A DNA stretch of 64,000 nucleotides from Caproicibacter sp046707225 (GTDB taxonomy: Bacteria; Bacillota; Clostridia; Oscillospirales; Acutalibacteraceae). Positions 56,832 to 64,000 of the stretch are shown piece after piece; the first letter of the stretch is position 1, and every line of letters begins with the position of its first letter. The stretch is taken from NCBI RefSeq assembly GCF_046707225.1, contig NZ_JBJKOP010000014.1:18987-82986 (forward strand). Reading direction: 5' to 3'. A program made the translations under genes and the position numbers. The notes under the pieces are model-generated. The model was not told where the DNA came from. It ran no database searches and was given only the letters and a program-made list of their open reading frames with translations.

Positions 56832-58151
56832 ATGTCGAATTTAAAAATGGGACTGCTGGACAAAATAGAAAAGAAAACGGCCGTAGTCGGCATTGTCGGC
56901 CTCGGTTACGTCGGACTGCCGCTTGCCGTGGAATTTGCAAAAGCGGGTTACCGGACGATTGGTTTCGACGTTCAGGCTAAAAAGGTGGAGTCCGTGAACG
57001 CCGGGCACAATTATATCGGCGATATCGTAGGGGATACGCTGAAAGAGATGGTGGAAAGCGGCAGGCTCTCCGCGACCTCCGACTTTTCGTTCATTCAGGG
57101 AGTGGACGCCGTCGCGATCTGCGTGCCGACCCCGCTTGATAAATATCAGCAGCCGGATATCAGCTATGTAAAGGGATCCGCCGAGTCCGTCGCGAAATTT
57201 GCGCACAGCGGCATGGTGGTCATTCTGGAGTCCACCACATACCCGGGAACAACGGAAGAGCTTTTAAAGCCGATTTTTGAAGAAAACGGGCTCACCTGCG
57301 GCGAGGATTTCTACCTTGCGTTTTCGCCCGAACGAGTCGATCCCGGCAACAAGCAGTATAAGACAAAAAATACGCCGAAAGTGGTCGGCGGCGTGGGTTC
57401 CGATTCCACAACGGTCGCGGCCGCGCTGTACCGCAGCGTTCTTGCCGGCGGCGTTTATGAAGTTTCCTGCCCGGCGGTCGCAGAAATGGAAAAGCTGCTG
57501 GAAAACACCTACCGCAACATCAACATCGGTCTGGTCAACGAAATGGCAATTATTTGCCACCGCATGGGAATCAACGTCTGGGAAGTGATTGAAGCCGCGA
57601 AGACAAAGCCCTACGGTTTTCAGGCGTTTTATCCGGGCCCCGGTCTTGGCGGGCACTGTATCCCGCTCGATCCGTTTTACCTGACCTGGAAAGCCCGCGA
57701 ATTCGATTATCACACCCGACTGATTGAAACCTCCGGCGAAATCAACACGGGCATGCCGGAATATGTGGTTCAGCGCGCAATGGAAGTCCTGAACCGCGAC
57801 AAAAAGGCGATGAACGGCGCGAAGGTGCTGGTTCTGGGCGTTGCCTATAAATCCGACATCGACGATTACCGTGAGAGCCCGGCGCTCAACGTGATTGATC
57901 TTCTGATTGCGAAAGGGGCCGACGTAACGTTTTTCGACCCGTATATTCCGCAGTATCGCCACAAGGGAAAAGTGCACGACGGTGCAAAAGAATTGACGGA
58001 CGATCTGCTTCGAGGAGCCGACATGGTGCTTCTTTGCACGGCTCACTCATGTTTTGACTATCAGAAGATTCAGGCGCTTTCCAAAGAAGTGTTCGATACC
58101 CGCAACGCGATGAAGGACATTGAGAATCGCTCAAACATCGAACTGCTGTAA
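56832..58151 (+). CDS. wbpA: UDP-N-acetylglucosamine 6-dehydrogenase (WbpA type)
   Basis: 439 residues. NAD-binding GLGYVGLPLA (23-32), the SPERVDPG loop, and the catalytic Cys C276 in GPGLGGHCIPLDPFYL are seen; a C-terminal UDP-binding domain follows. It oxidises C6 of UDP-GlcNAc twice to UDP-GlcNAcA, the entry step of the pathway. UDP-GlcDH and UDP-ManNAcDH look similar; the neighbouring wbpB, D, E and I homologues favour UDP-GlcNAc. AGGAAAG precedes the ATG. Confidence 0.88.
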   Translation: MSNLKMGLLDKIEKKTAVVGIVGLGYVGLPLAVEFAKAGYRTIGFDVQAKKVESVNAGHNYIGDIVGDTLKEMVESGRLSATSDFSFIQGVDAVAICVPTPLDKYQQPDISYVKGSAESVAKFAHSGMVVILESTTYPGTTEELLKPIFEENGLTCGEDFYLAFSPERVDPGNKQYKTKNTPKVVGGVGSDSTTVAAALYRSVLAGGVYEVSCPAVAEMEKLLENTYRNINIGLVNEMAIICHRMGINVWEVIEAAKTKPYGFQAFYPGPGLGGHCIPLDPFYLTWKAREFDYHTRLIETSGEINTGMPEYVVQRAMEVLNRDKKAMNGAKVLVLGVAYKSDIDDYRESPALNVIDLLIAKGADVTFFDPYIPQYRHKGKVHDGAKELTDDLLRGADMVLLCTAHSCFDYQKIQALSKEVFDTRNAMKDIENRSNIELL

Positions 58152-58156
58152 CTTCC

Positions 58157-58192
58157 AATCCCCCCGTTTTCCGGCGAAAGCGGGGGATTTTT
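58157..58192 (+). terminator. Terminator-like hairpin inside the glycan operon
   Basis: AATCCCCCCG (58157-58166) pairs with CGGGGGATT (58181-58189), followed by TTTTC. It falls between wbpA and wbpB, in a 167-base gap, so it probably attenuates distal genes rather than ending the operon. Confidence 0.55.
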
Positions 58193-58318
58193 CGGGCAGG
58201 CGGAGCCTGCTTCGGCCCGCCGGCCGGGACGGGGGCGTCCGCGGGCGAAGCCTGTTTCCGCCGGAACCGGTGACTGAAGCAACAATGGATATCAATGAAA
58301 AGAACAGGTGGATGAATC

Positions 58319-59419
58319 ATGAAAAAATACCGTTTTATGCTGATCGGCTGCGGCCGAATCTCCAAAAATCATATTGCCGCGGCGGCGGCTAACCGGGACA
58401 TCATGGAGCTTGTCGCCGTCTGCGACCCGATGACCGAAAAGGCGGAGCAGAAGGCGGACGACTGCAGGAACGCGGCGGGATATCGCCCCAAAGTATATGG
58501 GGATTACCGGAAAGCTTTAGCCGAACTGGAAATCGACTGCTGCTCCATTGCGACCGAAAGCGGTTATCACGCGCAGATCGCGCTTGACTGCATCCGCGCG
58601 GGCAGGAACGTGCTGGTGGAAAAGCCGATGGCTCTTTCCACAAAAGACGCTGAGCAAATGCTCAGCGAAGCAAAGGCGCATGGAGTGACGGTCGGTGTCT
58701 GTCACCAGAACCGTTTTAATGCTCCTGTTCAGGAATTGCACAGGGCGCTGAACGACGGCCGATTCGGCAAGCTCGTCAGCGGAACGGCGCGGATTCTGTG
58801 GAACCGCTCGATGCCTTATTATGAGCAGGCGCCGTGGCGCGGAACCTGGGCGCAGGACGGCGGCACCCTGATGAATCAGTGCATTCACGGCATCGACCTG
58901 CTTCAGTGGAACCTGGGCGGCGAACCGGATACCATTATGGCGATGACCGGGAATTATCTGCGTGACATTCAGGCGGAGGATTTCGGCGCGATTCTGATCC
59001 GCTTTAAAAACGGCGCGGTCGGCATTGTGGAAGGAACCGCCTGCGTCTATCCGAAGAATCTGGAAGAGACGCTTTCCGTATTCGGCGAGACCGGCGCCGC
59101 CGTGATCGGCGGCCTCGCGGTCAACCGCATCCAGACCTGGAACTTTTCTTCTCCCGCCGCGCAGGATTCCGAAGTGGAAAAACTGGTGGGAACCGACCCG
59201 AAGGATGTTTACGGAAGCGGCCATAACGCGCTTTATCAAAACTATATTGAAGCGATTGACAGCCACACCGAACCGCTTGTCAGCGGAGCGGAGGGCATCA
59301 AGGGAATGAAAATTATTCTGGCAGCTTACAAATCGCAGAAAACAGGCCTGCCGGTCAAATTTGATGACCTTGAATTTTCTACGCTCGACATGACGCATGA
59401 AGACGTCCGGGTCAATTAA
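58319..59419 (+). CDS. wbpB: WbpB-type UDP-GlcNAcA 3-dehydrogenase
   Basis: 366 residues, Gfo/Idh/MocA family. The Rossmann motif GCGRISKNHIAAAA is near residue 10, EKPMALSTKDAEQM is the nicotinamide-site signature, and the QDGGTLMNQCIHGIDLLQW segment carries the catalytic His of the family (GGG...D.H.hD). It oxidises C3 of UDP-GlcNAcA; in Pseudomonas it works together with WbpE and recycles NAD through 2-oxoglutarate. AGGTGG precedes the ATG. Confidence 0.87.
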   Translation: MKKYRFMLIGCGRISKNHIAAAAANRDIMELVAVCDPMTEKAEQKADDCRNAAGYRPKVYGDYRKALAELEIDCCSIATESGYHAQIALDCIRAGRNVLVEKPMALSTKDAEQMLSEAKAHGVTVGVCHQNRFNAPVQELHRALNDGRFGKLVSGTARILWNRSMPYYEQAPWRGTWAQDGGTLMNQCIHGIDLLQWNLGGEPDTIMAMTGNYLRDIQAEDFGAILIRFKNGAVGIVEGTACVYPKNLEETLSVFGETGAAVIGGLAVNRIQTWNFSSPAAQDSEVEKLVGTDPKDVYGSGHNALYQNYIEAIDSHTEPLVSGAEGIKGMKIILAAYKSQKTGLPVKFDDLEFSTLDMTHEDVRVN

Positions 59420-59431
59420 GGGGAGTCGATC

Positions 59432-60523
59432 ATGAAACTGATAACCGTAGTCGGCGCGAGGCCGCAGTTTATCAAAGCCTCGGTTGTGTCAATGGCCCTT
59501 GCCCATGTCTGCGACGAGGTGATCGTGCATACCGGGCAGCACTACGACCGCAATATGTCCGACGTCTTTTTTGAAGAACTGAAGATTCCGAAGCCGGCCT
59601 ATCATCTTGGCGTCGGAAGCGGCACGCACGGAAAGCAGACCGGCGAAATGCTGATCAAAATCGAAGAGGTGCTGCAGAAGGAAACGCCGGATGCTCTGCT
59701 GGTTTACGGGGATACCAACTCCACCCTGGCGGGCGCGCTGGCCGCGGCAAAGCTGCACATTCCCGTCCTGCACGTGGAAGCGGGCCTGCGTTCCTTTAAC
59801 CGCCGGATGCCCGAAGAGCTGAATCGTGTTTTAACGGACCATATCTCCGATTCGCTGTTTTGCCCGACGCAGACCGCCGTGCAAAACCTGAAAAGCGAAG
59901 GCATCACGGCGGGCGTGCAAAACAGCGGCGACGTCATGCTGGATTCCGTTCTTCACTTTTCCAAACTCGCGGGTGAAAATCCGAAGAAAACGGCAATATT
60001 TCAAAAGCTCGGGATTCAGCCGAAGCAATACCGTCTGGCTACGCTGCACCGCGCGGAAACCACGGACGGCGGACTTCCGGTGATCGAGCGCATTTTCCGC
60101 GCGTTTGAACGCCTGCCGCAGAAGGTTGTCATCCCGATTCATCCGCGTACCCGCAGCCTGGCGGAGAGCGCGATCGCGCAGTGCGGATTCCGGAATATCC
60201 AGCTGATCGACCCGGTCGGCTACCTCGAAATGCTTTTGCTGACTTCAAACGCCTGCCAGGTTTTAACCGATTCCGGCGGTCTGCAAAAGGAAGCCTGGTT
60301 TCTGGAAATCCCCTGCGTCACCCTGCGCAGCGAAACCGAATGGGTGGAGACGCTTGCCGGCAACTGGAACGTACTGTCCGCTCTGGAAACCGATGAAATT
60401 TACGACAAGGCGGTCAACACGAAAATCGACCCCGCCGCGCGTTCCCAAATGCCGTTCGGCAACGGAAACGCCTCCGGTAAGATCGCGGCTGCACTGATGC
60501 AGATGGGGGAGAGCGTAAAGTGA
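59432..60523 (+). CDS. wbpI: WbpI-type UDP-sugar 2-epimerase
   Basis: 363 residues of the non-hydrolysing UDP-GlcNAc 2-epimerase family. VVGARPQFIKAS begins the N-terminal Rossmann half; VHTGQHYDRNMSD, VYGDTNSTLAGALAA, HVEAGLRSF and the C-terminal LTDSGGLQKEA and LRSETEWVE segments are conserved. Given the operon, epimerisation of UDP-GlcNAc3NAcA to UDP-ManNAc3NAcA is the likely step, though a WecB-like role with plain UDP-GlcNAc cannot be excluded from sequence alone. It overlaps the glycosyltransferase start by 4 bases. Confidence 0.87.
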   Translation: MKLITVVGARPQFIKASVVSMALAHVCDEVIVHTGQHYDRNMSDVFFEELKIPKPAYHLGVGSGTHGKQTGEMLIKIEEVLQKETPDALLVYGDTNSTLAGALAAAKLHIPVLHVEAGLRSFNRRMPEELNRVLTDHISDSLFCPTQTAVQNLKSEGITAGVQNSGDVMLDSVLHFSKLAGENPKKTAIFQKLGIQPKQYRLATLHRAETTDGGLPVIERIFRAFERLPQKVVIPIHPRTRSLAESAIAQCGFRNIQLIDPVGYLEMLLLTSNACQVLTDSGGLQKEAWFLEIPCVTLRSETEWVETLAGNWNVLSALETDEIYDKAVNTKIDPAARSQMPFGNGNASGKIAAALMQMGESVK

Positions 60524-61746
60524 ATATCCTTTACATCAATCACTATGCTGGTTCCCGTCTGCACGGAATGGAATTCCGCCCGTGGTTTATGGCAAAACGC
60601 TGGGTACAGGCGGGGCATACCGTTACCATTGCTGCTAGCTCCTATTCTCATTTGCGTACGAAGAATCCGGATCTGATGGGGAAAAAGTTTGAGGAGCAGA
60701 CGCTCGATGGAATTCGCTATTTTTGGATTTCCGGCCCGGAATATCACGGAAACGGAATGGGCCGCATTAAAAATATGCTTTCGTTTCTCAGCGGACTATA
60801 CCGTTATGGCTCAGAAATTGCCAAACCGGGCGCGCCGGATGCGGTGATCGCCTCTTCCACTTATCCGCTTGATATATACCCTGCGTATCATGTTGCTAAA
60901 AAATACGGAGCGTCATTGATTTACGAGGTGCACGATCTCTGGCCGCTCAGCCCGATCGAACTCGGCGGCATTAGCCCGAAGCATCCCTATATCCGGGTGA
61001 TGCAGGCGGCGGAGAACTTTTGCTACCGGCACAGCGACCGTGTTGTCTCGCTGCTTCCGAATGCGAAGGAACACATGGTGGAGCATGGGATGGCTCCGGA
61101 AAAGTTTGTCTATGTTCCGAACGGCATTGAAAAAGCGGACTGGGAAAAGCCGTTTGGGAATCCGCCGGTTTACAGCGAACAGCTTTCAAGATTCCATGAA
61201 CAGGGAGAATTTTTGATCGGTTACGCGGGCGCCCACGGAATCGCGAACGCGCTTGACAGTTTTGTGGAAGCGGGGGAACGTCTGCATGGCAAAAAAATCA
61301 GGCTTCTCCCGGTGGGGCCGGGCCCGGAGCGGGAGCGTTTGATTCAGAAAGCGAAGGATAAAAATCTGGAGGACGTGGTTACGTTCCTGCCGCCGGTCGG
61401 GCGCGGCCAGATTCCGGAGCTTTTAAGCCAGATGGACGCGCTTTATATCGGACTGCAGCGCCAGCCGCTGTTCCGGTTCGGCGTTAGCCCGAATAAGCTG
61501 ATGGATTATATGATGGCGGGGAAGCCGGTCATCTTTGCGATCGACGCGCCGAACGATATGGTCTCTGAAGCCGGATGCGGTATTTCAATCCCGCCGGAAG
61601 ACAGCCCGGCCATTGCAGAGGCCGCGGAGAAGTTGGCCTCCTGTTCCAAAGAGGATCTTGAAAAGATGGGGGAGCGCGGCCGGGAGTATATTCTGCGAAA
61701 TAATGAATACGACGTTTTGTCTAAAAAATTTTTAGACGCGCTATAA
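60520..61746 (+). CDS. GT4-family glycosyltransferase (WbuB/WbwZ-like)
   Basis: 408 residues, GT-B fold. The N-terminal half has SRLHGMEFRPWFMAKRWVQAGH and the LIYEVHDLWPLSPIELGG pattern seen in GT4 enzymes that add an N-acetylated amino sugar early in O-antigen or capsule synthesis. The C-terminal half has the nucleotide-binding FRFGVSPNKLMDYMMAGKPVIFA with the E-x7-E-type loop near 340. It probably transfers the diacetamido-mannuronate residue or a partner sugar. It is the last gene of the operon; no polymerase or initiating transferase follows. Confidence 0.85.
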   Translation: MNILYINHYAGSRLHGMEFRPWFMAKRWVQAGHTVTIAASSYSHLRTKNPDLMGKKFEEQTLDGIRYFWISGPEYHGNGMGRIKNMLSFLSGLYRYGSEIAKPGAPDAVIASSTYPLDIYPAYHVAKKYGASLIYEVHDLWPLSPIELGGISPKHPYIRVMQAAENFCYRHSDRVVSLLPNAKEHMVEHGMAPEKFVYVPNGIEKADWEKPFGNPPVYSEQLSRFHEQGEFLIGYAGAHGIANALDSFVEAGERLHGKKIRLLPVGPGPERERLIQKAKDKNLEDVVTFLPPVGRGQIPELLSQMDALYIGLQRQPLFRFGVSPNKLMDYMMAGKPVIFAIDAPNDMVSEAGCGISIPPEDSPAIAEAAEKLASCSKEDLEKMGERGREYILRNNEYDVLSKKFLDAL

Positions 61747-61749
61747 AAG

Positions 61750-61785
61750 GATCCGCCCGGCACCGGCCGGGCGGATCTTTTTTTT
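61750..61785. terminator. Terminator of the glycan operon
   Basis: Perfect 12-bp stem (61750-61761, 61766-61777) with an ACCG loop and eight T. Confidence 0.92.
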
Positions 61786-61791
61786 CAGCCT

Positions 61792-63072
61792 TTACAGAAC
61801 TTTTTTGACGTCAAACAGAGAAGACAGTACCAGCCAGTTTTGGGAAAAATAGCTGTTGGCGGTCCAGTAGCTGACACCGGCCAAACCGTATCGGTGTGCA
61901 AGCTCCAGTTTCGCGCGGATGCTTCTCGCGTCCTCAAACCAAACGGTATGTTTTTTGCCGTCCGAAGAAAAATAGTCGAAATGGGGCGACTGAGCCTCCT
62001 CGTCAAAAAGGATGCGGGCGCCGACCTGCGCGGCGAGCTCCACTGCGCCGGGATTTGTCAGCGAACGGGCCGACGAGCCGCGGATAAAGGGCAAAGTCCA
62101 GTCGTATCCGTAATTTGGAATGCCCATCAGGATTTTATTCGGGGGAATGACGGTCACGGCGTAGCGGATGACTTCCTCCACAAGATTCAGCGGTGCGACC
62201 GGCCTGGCCGGCCCATACGTATATCCCCATTCGTAAGTCATCAGGATGACATAATCCACCGCTTCCCCGTGGACGGGGTAGTCGTGCGCCTCATAAAGAA
62301 GCCCCTGTTGGCCGGCGCTGGTTTTCGGGGCGAGAGAGGTCGTGACAATGTAGCCGAGCGAATGCATTCTGGCCACCACTTTGCGGAGGAAATTGTTGTA
62401 ATTTTCTCGGTCCCGCGGATAGATATACTCAAAGTCGATATTTAATCCATAATAGTTTTTCTGTTTCATCGTCGCTGTGATGTTTTCCAGAAGAGTATCC
62501 TGAACCTGCTGGTTTGACAGGATCGCGTTGGCAACTTCGCTGCTGAAACCGCCTTCGGGGCGCATATTGGTGACGACCATCAGCGGGGCGGTGTTCTGCG
62601 CGCGGGCCGCCGTGATCACCGTTTCGTCCTCAATCGGGGCAAGAGCGCCGTCGGCCCCCGCCATATAGCTGAAGATGCTGACAAAGCTGAGATAGGGCAG
62701 CGTGCGGTTCAGAGTGTTCCGGTTCACAGACGGGAAAACGTAGCCGTTGACCAACAGGGACCCGAGCTTTTGCGAGGTTACCGGAATGGTCAGAACCTGA
62801 CCTGCCTGAATACGCGAGGGGTCCGTGATCTGCGGATTGGCTTCCAGCAGCTGATCAACCGAAATTCCGTACAACGCGGCGACGGAATAGAGCGACTGGC
62901 CGGATCCGACCGTGTGTTTTACACTGTCCGTCATCAGAACCAGAGCCTGACCTACCACAAGCTGCTGCGGGTCGCGAATTTGATTGTCTTCCATAATCTG
63001 CTGTTCGGGTATGCCGTAGAGCCGGGATAATTGATAGAGGTTATCCCCCGGCCTTACCCTGTAAATTACCAT
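61792..63072 (-). CDS. LysM-GH18 spore germination/cortex hydrolase (YaaH/SleL-like)
   Basis: 426 residues. Two LysM domains are at 2-48 and 51-97 (YRVRPGDNLYQLSRLYGI; HTVGSGQSLYSVAALYGI), then a GH18 barrel from ~105 with the catalytic strand YGLNIDFEY (D213, E215) and EWGYTYGPARPVAP. No signal peptide, as in YaaH/SleL of Bacillus, which is made in the mother cell and placed on the spore by LysM. It cleaves cortex fragments (N-acetylglucosaminidase) during germination. It ends close to the convergent glycan operon. Confidence 0.9.
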   Translation of the reverse strand: MVIYRVRPGDNLYQLSRLYGIPEQQIMEDNQIRDPQQLVVGQALVLMTDSVKHTVGSGQSLYSVAALYGISVDQLLEANPQITDPSRIQAGQVLTIPVTSQKLGSLLVNGYVFPSVNRNTLNRTLPYLSFVSIFSYMAGADGALAPIEDETVITAARAQNTAPLMVVTNMRPEGGFSSEVANAILSNQQVQDTLLENITATMKQKNYYGLNIDFEYIYPRDRENYNNFLRKVVARMHSLGYIVTTSLAPKTSAGQQGLLYEAHDYPVHGEAVDYVILMTYEWGYTYGPARPVAPLNLVEEVIRYAVTVIPPNKILMGIPNYGYDWTLPFIRGSSARSLTNPGAVELAAQVGARILFDEEAQSPHFDYFSSDGKKHTVWFEDARSIRAKLELAHRYGLAGVSYWTANSYFSQNWLVLSSLFDVKKVL

Positions 63073-63158
63073 GCCGATTCCACCTTTTCGAGCATTTTGG
63101 CTTTTCTTTATTTATATGAACGGGCCGATGGAAGAAACACTGTTTTTGCAAAAAAATG

Positions 63159-63197
63159 CGAAAAAAATCGCCGTGCTCTTGTCCGAGGCACGGCGAT
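63159..63197 (-). terminator. Terminator of the USP-like gene
   Basis: ATCGCCGTGC (63167-63176) pairs with GCACGGCGAT (63188-63197); on the minus strand seven T follow. Confidence 0.85.
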
Positions 63198-63216
63198 TCC
63201 ATTTATTTATACTCCG

Positions 63217-63660
63217 TTAATTCTGAAGAATCAGCTTTTTTGTTTTGCGGTCATTTTTCGTGACGGGGCAAATGTTATAGACCGTTCCGTCCTTCGCAAC
63301 CATGGAAATCGGGATCCTCGGCAACAGTTTATGTATGATTTCCACAAATCCGTTTACAGGCGCTTCCGCCATCCCGGTAACGATGTGTGACGCATGAACA
63401 CTTTTCGCATATCCAACAGCCATCAGCGGCGCATCGTCATGAAAATAGACGGACATTTCGGCATCCGCATTCTTTGCAGTTTGGCGAAGATACTCCAGCT
63501 CTTCACAGTCCGCGTCAAACCCGGAGGAAGTCGGCTGAACACACAACACCTGCAGAGGGATGGACTGACTGTCGGAGATCTTTTTTCCCGCGCGGATCAA
63601 ACGGTCGCAGTCGCGCTGGCCGGTTACGCAAACAAGGACGGTTGCCTTGCTTTTTTTCAA
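63217..63660 (-). CDS. Universal-stress-protein-like (KdpD USP type)
   Basis: 147 residues with a Rossmann-like alpha/beta pattern: TVLVCVTGQRDCDRLIRAGKKIS resembles the USP domain of KdpD, and HASHIVTGMAEAPVNGF sits where the ATP-binding G-x2-G-x9-G of UspA lies but without the full glycine pattern. A non-ATP-binding stress or signalling role is plausible. A short basic tail (KNDRKTKKLI) follows. GGAGG precedes the ATG. No kdp genes are in the window. Confidence 0.7.
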   Translation of the reverse strand: MKKSKATVLVCVTGQRDCDRLIRAGKKISDSQSIPLQVLCVQPTSSGFDADCEELEYLRQTAKNADAEMSVYFHDDAPLMAVGYAKSVHASHIVTGMAEAPVNGFVEIIHKLLPRIPISMVAKDGTVYNICPVTKNDRKTKKLILQN

Positions 63661-64000
63661 ATTTCTGCCTCCTTATTTAGCAGCATTCACAATACCATTA
63701 TATCAGAATTGTTACTGTTTATGAGAACAGATTCTGCATAAAATCTGAACATATTGTGAACAAATTTTATGGCGTTTTTTGTCTGAATTTACTTACATGC
63801 ACATTATAGCATAAATTAACTTTTGATTCAAATCATTTGCAAAAAAATGGGGGCTGTTGCAAAACAGCGCCGAAAAAAAGCCGGAACAACCATACCAAAA
63901 GGTATTGGCTGCTCCGGCTTTTTGCTTTAGAATTTAGTTGTGACACAAAATGAAAAGCTCTTAGAGCATAACAAATTCGAGCGAAAAAATCAACAGTTGA
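63661..64000. other. Gene-free right edge with hairpins
   Basis: No coding frame is supported here. On the minus strand a TATAAT (63697-63702) may be the -10 of the USP-like gene. A short hairpin, GCTGTT-GCAA-AACAGC, lies at 63853-63868. A long imperfect hairpin with A5/T5 borders spans 63878-63925 and would be a good bidirectional terminator. The combination of GGGGGCTGTTGCAAAACAGC with a following hairpin recalls insertion-sequence ends, but no transposase is in view. Confidence 0.45.

Noticed and set aside
1..64000. CRISPR arrays, prophage, toxin-antitoxin modules, rRNA genes
   Set aside because: No regularly spaced repeats, phage structural genes, paired small toxin/antitoxin ORFs or rRNA sequence were recognised.

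Overview
The window looks like chromosome of a strictly anaerobic, endospore-forming member of the Clostridia (Oscillospiraceae-like). The clues are spmA/spmB, a LysM-GH18 spore-germination hydrolase, an AbrB/SpoVT-type regulator, oxygen-sensitive enzymes (class III ribonucleotide reductase NrdDG, anaerobic sulfatase-maturating enzyme, FeoB), aspS-gatCAB, ECF vitamin transporters, and Firmicute-style promoters (TTGACA-17-TATAAT) and GGAGG ribosome binding sites. No phage, CRISPR array or complete insertion sequence was seen.

Region 1 (1-26.9 kb) is a catabolic accessory region. It opens with the end of a probable phosphofructokinase gene, a triosephosphate isomerase paralogue and a lactate-racemase (LarA) family protein. 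A minus-strand block follows: radical-SAM sulfatase-maturating enzyme, an internally duplicated membrane protein, an aldose-1-epimerase relative, phosphoglucose isomerase, two sulfatases and a LacI regulator. Divergently on the plus strand lie a third sulfatase, a second LacI regulator and a complete tripartite tricarboxylate transporter (TTT: TctC-TctB-TctA), then an IclR regulator with sugar-acid genes (IlvD/Edd dehydratase, DapA-family aldolase, mannonate dehydratase UxuA), a second complete TTT transporter, and a glycerol-dehydrogenase relative broken by one missing base. A third TTT operon survives only as a scar: the signal peptide start of a TctC gene joined to the last ~50 codons of a TctA gene, ahead of one of the sulfatases. 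All three sulfatases have the Cys-type maturation motif and no signal peptide. The inferred logic is import of a sulfated sugar acid through a TTT transporter, desulfation in the cytoplasm, and catabolism through 2-keto-3-deoxy acids.

Region 2 (26.9-54 kb) is mostly housekeeping: aspS-gatC-gatA-gatB; a GNAT enzyme and peptidase T; a MocR/PdxR-type regulator divergent from two ECF S components; a polysaccharide flippase; YitT; a PerR-like regulator; a degenerate tRNA-like element in the leader of a zinc-ribbon gene; dcd; nrdD-nrdG with two NrdR boxes; znuA-znuC-znuB-zur with a palindromic operator; coaX; a chloramphenicol-acetyltransferase-like protein whose catalytic His is replaced; spmA-spmB-feoB; an AbrB-type regulator; an HD-domain protein; and an isochorismatase-family gene broken by a +1 frameshift.

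Region 3 (53.6-61.8 kb) is a surface-glycan locus: a DegT aminotransferase on the minus strand and, divergently, an operon holding homologues of WbpD, WbpE, WbpA, WbpB and WbpI, enough for the whole route from UDP-GlcNAc to UDP-2,3-diacetamido-2,3-dideoxy-mannuronate, followed by a glycosyltransferase. The window ends with a spore-germination GH18 protein, a universal-stress-like protein and a gene-free stretch with a long hairpin.
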